Below are positions 61,971 to 64,000 of a stretch of 64,000 nt of DNA, piece after piece (within the stretch, counting starts at the first letter, position 1; every line of letters begins with the position of its first letter). The stretch comes from G963665215 sp963665215 (GTDB lineage Bacteria > Chloroflexota > Dehalococcoidia > Lucifugimonadales > CAUZJF01). The position numbers and the translations under genes are program-made. The notes beneath the pieces were generated by a model, which had not been told where the DNA came from, searched no databases, and was given only the letters and a program-made list of their open reading frames with translations. The DNA is taken from the NCBI GenBank assembly GCA_963665215.2, contig CAXXWW010000008.1:882108-946107 (forward strand), read 5' to 3'.

Positions 61971-63467
61971 GTTCATAGAGGGCCTGATTGTCCCCAGCGG
62001 GCGACGTCAGGGCGAGCACATGGTGGTGCTGCCCTTTCAACGGCGGTTCCTGAGGGGAGCTTTCGGGCAACCAGACGACGCCGCGCTCACTGTCGCCAGG
62101 GGAGCGGGTAAGACGACCTTGACGGGCGCTGTCCTAACGGCTGCTCTGGTGGGACCACTTGCCCAGGAGAACGCGGAGAGCGTTCTGGTGGCCTCCAGCT
62201 TCGAGCAGTCGTTGATCGGCTATCGGCTGATAAAGTCGTTCATGCGCCCGTGGGTAGAGGCCGAGCCGCATCGTTTCAGAGTTCAGGATTCGGTCAACCG
62301 AGCCTCAATCACCGACCGGCACACCGGCGCGAGCGTGCGTGTGTTGGGGAGTGACCCCAAACGCCTCCACGGGCTCCAAGCTAACCTGCTCCTGCTCGAC
62401 GAAGTGGCACAGTGGCCTAGCAACCAGCTTGACGCCATGATATCGGCGCTCGAAACATCCAGGGGCAAAATCCCGGATTCGCGCCTCCTCTGGATCGGCA
62501 CCCGTCCAGCTAGTGAGACGCACCCCTTCGCCAAGGCACTAGGTGGCGGCGTCGGGTATGCTCAGGTCCAACGCAGCACGACCAGATGACCCACCATTCC
62601 AGCGGAGGACGTGGTTACGTGGGAACCCTGGGCTCCCACACTTTCCCGACCTGGAGAAGGTCATCCGCATTGAGGCGAAACGGGCGAAGGCTGACGGCTC
62701 CCGACTGGCCTCATTCAAGGCGCTGCGTCTCAACATGGGAACCTCGGACGTGGCCGAGTCCCTGCTGCTGCCGGCGGACACGTGGGCGCGAGCCGAGGGC
62801 GATGCTCTGCCGGCTGGTCGCTTCATTTTGGGTTTGGACCTTGGGGGAAGTTTTGCACAGTCAGCCGCCGCCGCCTACTGGCCGCACACGGGCAGGCTTG
62901 ACGCCTTCGCGGTGTTCCCTGCCATCCCGGACCTTGTGGAGCGGGGACTATTCGATGGCGTGGGGCCGCTCTACACCGAGTGCGCCCGTAGGGGTGAGCT
63001 GATGGTTATGGGCCAGCGGACAACGGACATACCGGCCTTGTTGGAGGCCGCGCTTGCCCGTTGGGGTACACCTGTCGCCGTGGTGAGTGACAGGTATCGG
63101 ATTGTCGAGCTACGGCCCCACCTGGAGGCCGTCCACTTCCCAAAGACGACGCAGCTAGTCGAGCGCGGCATGGGGTATCGGGATGGTGCCGAGGACGTCA
63201 GGGCCTTCAGGCGGGCGGCGCTGGATGGCAACGTGACGCCGGTCCAAGTCTCTGCTGCTCCGGTCCAGCATGGCGGAGGCGAGGACTGTTTCGGATCCGG
63301 CTGGCAACGCGAAGCTGGCGAAGGGCGGAGAGGGCGGAGAGGGCGGACGGAGGGAGCGGGCGCGGGACGATGCCGTTGCCGCGTGCATCCTGGCAGTTTC
63401 AGTCGGCCAGCGTGGGCGGGCGAGGCCGGACCGAAACGGGAGCCCTACCCATGCCGTCGTCGGGTAG
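61945..63467 (+). pseudogene. phage terminase large subunit, two frameshifts
   Basis: From ATG 61945 after GAGGTAGG. ATPase: Walker A in LTVARGAGKTTLTGAV, ASSFEQSLIGYRL, Walker B NLLLLDEVAQWP. The frame breaks near 62575-62583 and resumes as ARPDDPPFQRRTWLRGNPGL, then the nuclease domain with LGLDLGGSFAQSAAAAYW. A second break near 63240 resumes as SKSLLLRSSMAEARTVSDPA and ends at 63467. Together about 506 aa, a normal TerL. The two shifts make it inactive unless they are assembly errors. Confidence 0.85.
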
Positions 63468-63753
63468 TCGGCATTGGGCGAAGCTCAACCGGCGACGCTG
63501 GGCAGGAGTGAGGATGGCCGCGCTCGACCGTGACCGTTGGCGTTGCCAGAAATGCGGCAAAGCGGGCATCCTCGAAGTCCACCACATCAAGCCCCTCGAA
63601 GACGGGGGCAAGCCCTATGATCTCTCCAACACCTTGACCCTCTGTAGAGGCGACCACATCAGGATTCATGGCGGCACCCCTCACACACCCGACCCAGGCT
63701 ACGCGGCACTGATTCAAGGGATGCTGTACCGGATCTCTTTCTTGGGGGGCTGA
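63451..63753 (+). CDS. phage HNH endonuclease
   Basis: 100 aa from ATG 63451. RRRWAGVRMAALDRDRWRCQ, then KCGKAGILEVHHIKPLEDGG and NTLTLCRGDHIRIHG hold the HNH residues and two CxxC pairs (second partly CRGDH). Such proteins assist terminase-dependent packaging in cos-type phages and usually sit next to terL, as here, overlapping its corrected end by 17 bases. Intact. Confidence 0.82.
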   Translation: MPSSGSRHWAKLNRRRWAGVRMAALDRDRWRCQKCGKAGILEVHHIKPLEDGGKPYDLSNTLTLCRGDHIRIHGGTPHTPDPGYAALIQGMLYRISFLGG

Positions 63754-63905
63754 TTGCTTTCGGATTCTTTCAGCATGGCGTCGGCGTACTCATAGGACTG
63801 TTTGGCGATAAAGTCGGGCGTGAGGTTGCAGTCGCGACTGGTGATCAACGCCGCCATCGCCAGTCCTGCGAAGTGGTCCCTGAGCCCCTCTTGTGGCTTT
63901 GCCAT
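63714..63905 (-). CDS. small conserved phage/bacterial protein of unknown function
   Basis: 63 aa from ATG 63905, with GGAGGG six bases upstream. GLRDHFAGLAMAALITSRDC, then DFIAKQSYEYADAMLKESE follow a pattern (LRD-FAG-A-QAL, then A--AY--ADAML) common in phage small proteins of unknown role. It is on the opposite strand to the head operon, so it may belong to an early or accessory module. It overlaps the end of the HNH gene. Confidence 0.7.
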   Translation of the reverse strand: MAKPQEGLRDHFAGLAMAALITSRDCNLTPDFIAKQSYEYADAMLKESESNQPPKKEIRYSIP

Positions 63906-64000
63906 TCCGTCCCTCCGTTCCTCCGGTTTGGTACGCGCTATAGTATACCATTCAACGCCCAGCATGGATTAGACCACTCCTTGGCCCACACCCTGCTACG

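Noticed and set aside
63754..64000. Right attachment site of the prophage
   Set aside because: No copy of the tRNA-Ala 3 prime end appears before the window ends; the prophage continues beyond.

Overview
This 64 kb window is high-GC bacterial DNA that looks like a member of the Chloroflexota, probably Dehalococcoidia or a relative. That placement is inferred from the gene repertoire (complex I, a molybdenum hydroxylase operon, a short secreted His/Gly-rich protein, a lysA-holB-PSP1 string) and from Pro-rich lipoprotein linkers; no rRNA is present to confirm it. Genes are dense, often overlap by 4 to 30 bases, and use TTG or GTG starts behind clear GGAGG ribosome binding sites.

Layout. 1-4988: nuoL-nuoM-nuoN, the antiporter-like membrane arm of NADH dehydrogenase, with unusual replacements at residues normally needed for proton transfer. 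5146-5922: a PIG-L deacetylase. 5942-9699 (minus): an orphan siphophage tail module (major tail protein, tail chaperone-like protein, a frameshifted short gene where the tape measure should be, distal tail protein, small membrane protein), with a minus-strand terminator next to it. 10116-17406 (minus): a methyltransferase, a DapA-like aldolase, a MoaD/ThiS-like sulfur carrier, a three-subunit xanthine-dehydrogenase-type hydroxylase, an FlK-type thioesterase and an ABM-domain protein. 17620-25453 (plus): apt, a membrane protein, a cytidylate-kinase-like protein, a JAMM peptidase, a secreted protein, a frameshifted metallo-beta-lactamase-fold gene, lysA, holB and an N-terminal-only PSP1 protein. 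25520-33012 (minus): an HNH protein, cvpA with an in-frame amber codon, a PAP2 phosphatase, a tandem SDR fusion and a two-unit M16 peptidase. 33072-34790: a complete IS1380-family element with perfect 18 bp inverted repeats and a 5 bp duplication. Then ftsH (plus), followed on the minus strand by a class V aminotransferase, tyrS, ribF, an MFS transporter, aroF, aroH, trpA and a CPBP protease. A TPR protein, two GT2 glycosyltransferases, lysC and thrB follow on the minus strand, and mutS2 and a DUF192 lipoprotein on the plus strand.

54465-64000 is a decaying prophage inserted at tRNA-Ala(GGC): a truncated P4-type integrase, capsid, P-loop protein, prohead protease, connector, portal, head protein, terminase and HNH gene. 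The head genes run in reverse of the usual order on one strand. The portal is split by an IS630-family element whose removal at the TA duplication restores the frame exactly. Protease, head protein, terminase and the IS630 transposase all carry frameshifts.

How the parts fit: the core genes cover respiration, aspartate-family (lysC, thrB, lysA) and aromatic (aroF, aroH, trpA) amino acid synthesis, membrane proteolysis (ftsH, M16, CPBP) and DNA maintenance (holB, mutS2). The most interesting system-level signals are the altered proton-channel residues of NuoL and NuoM, a sulfur-carrier protein with residues beyond its GG motif in a window that also encodes a JAMM peptidase of the type that trims such carriers, and two complementary phage modules 45 kb apart. 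Several one-base frameshifts could be real decay or assembly errors and need read-level checking.
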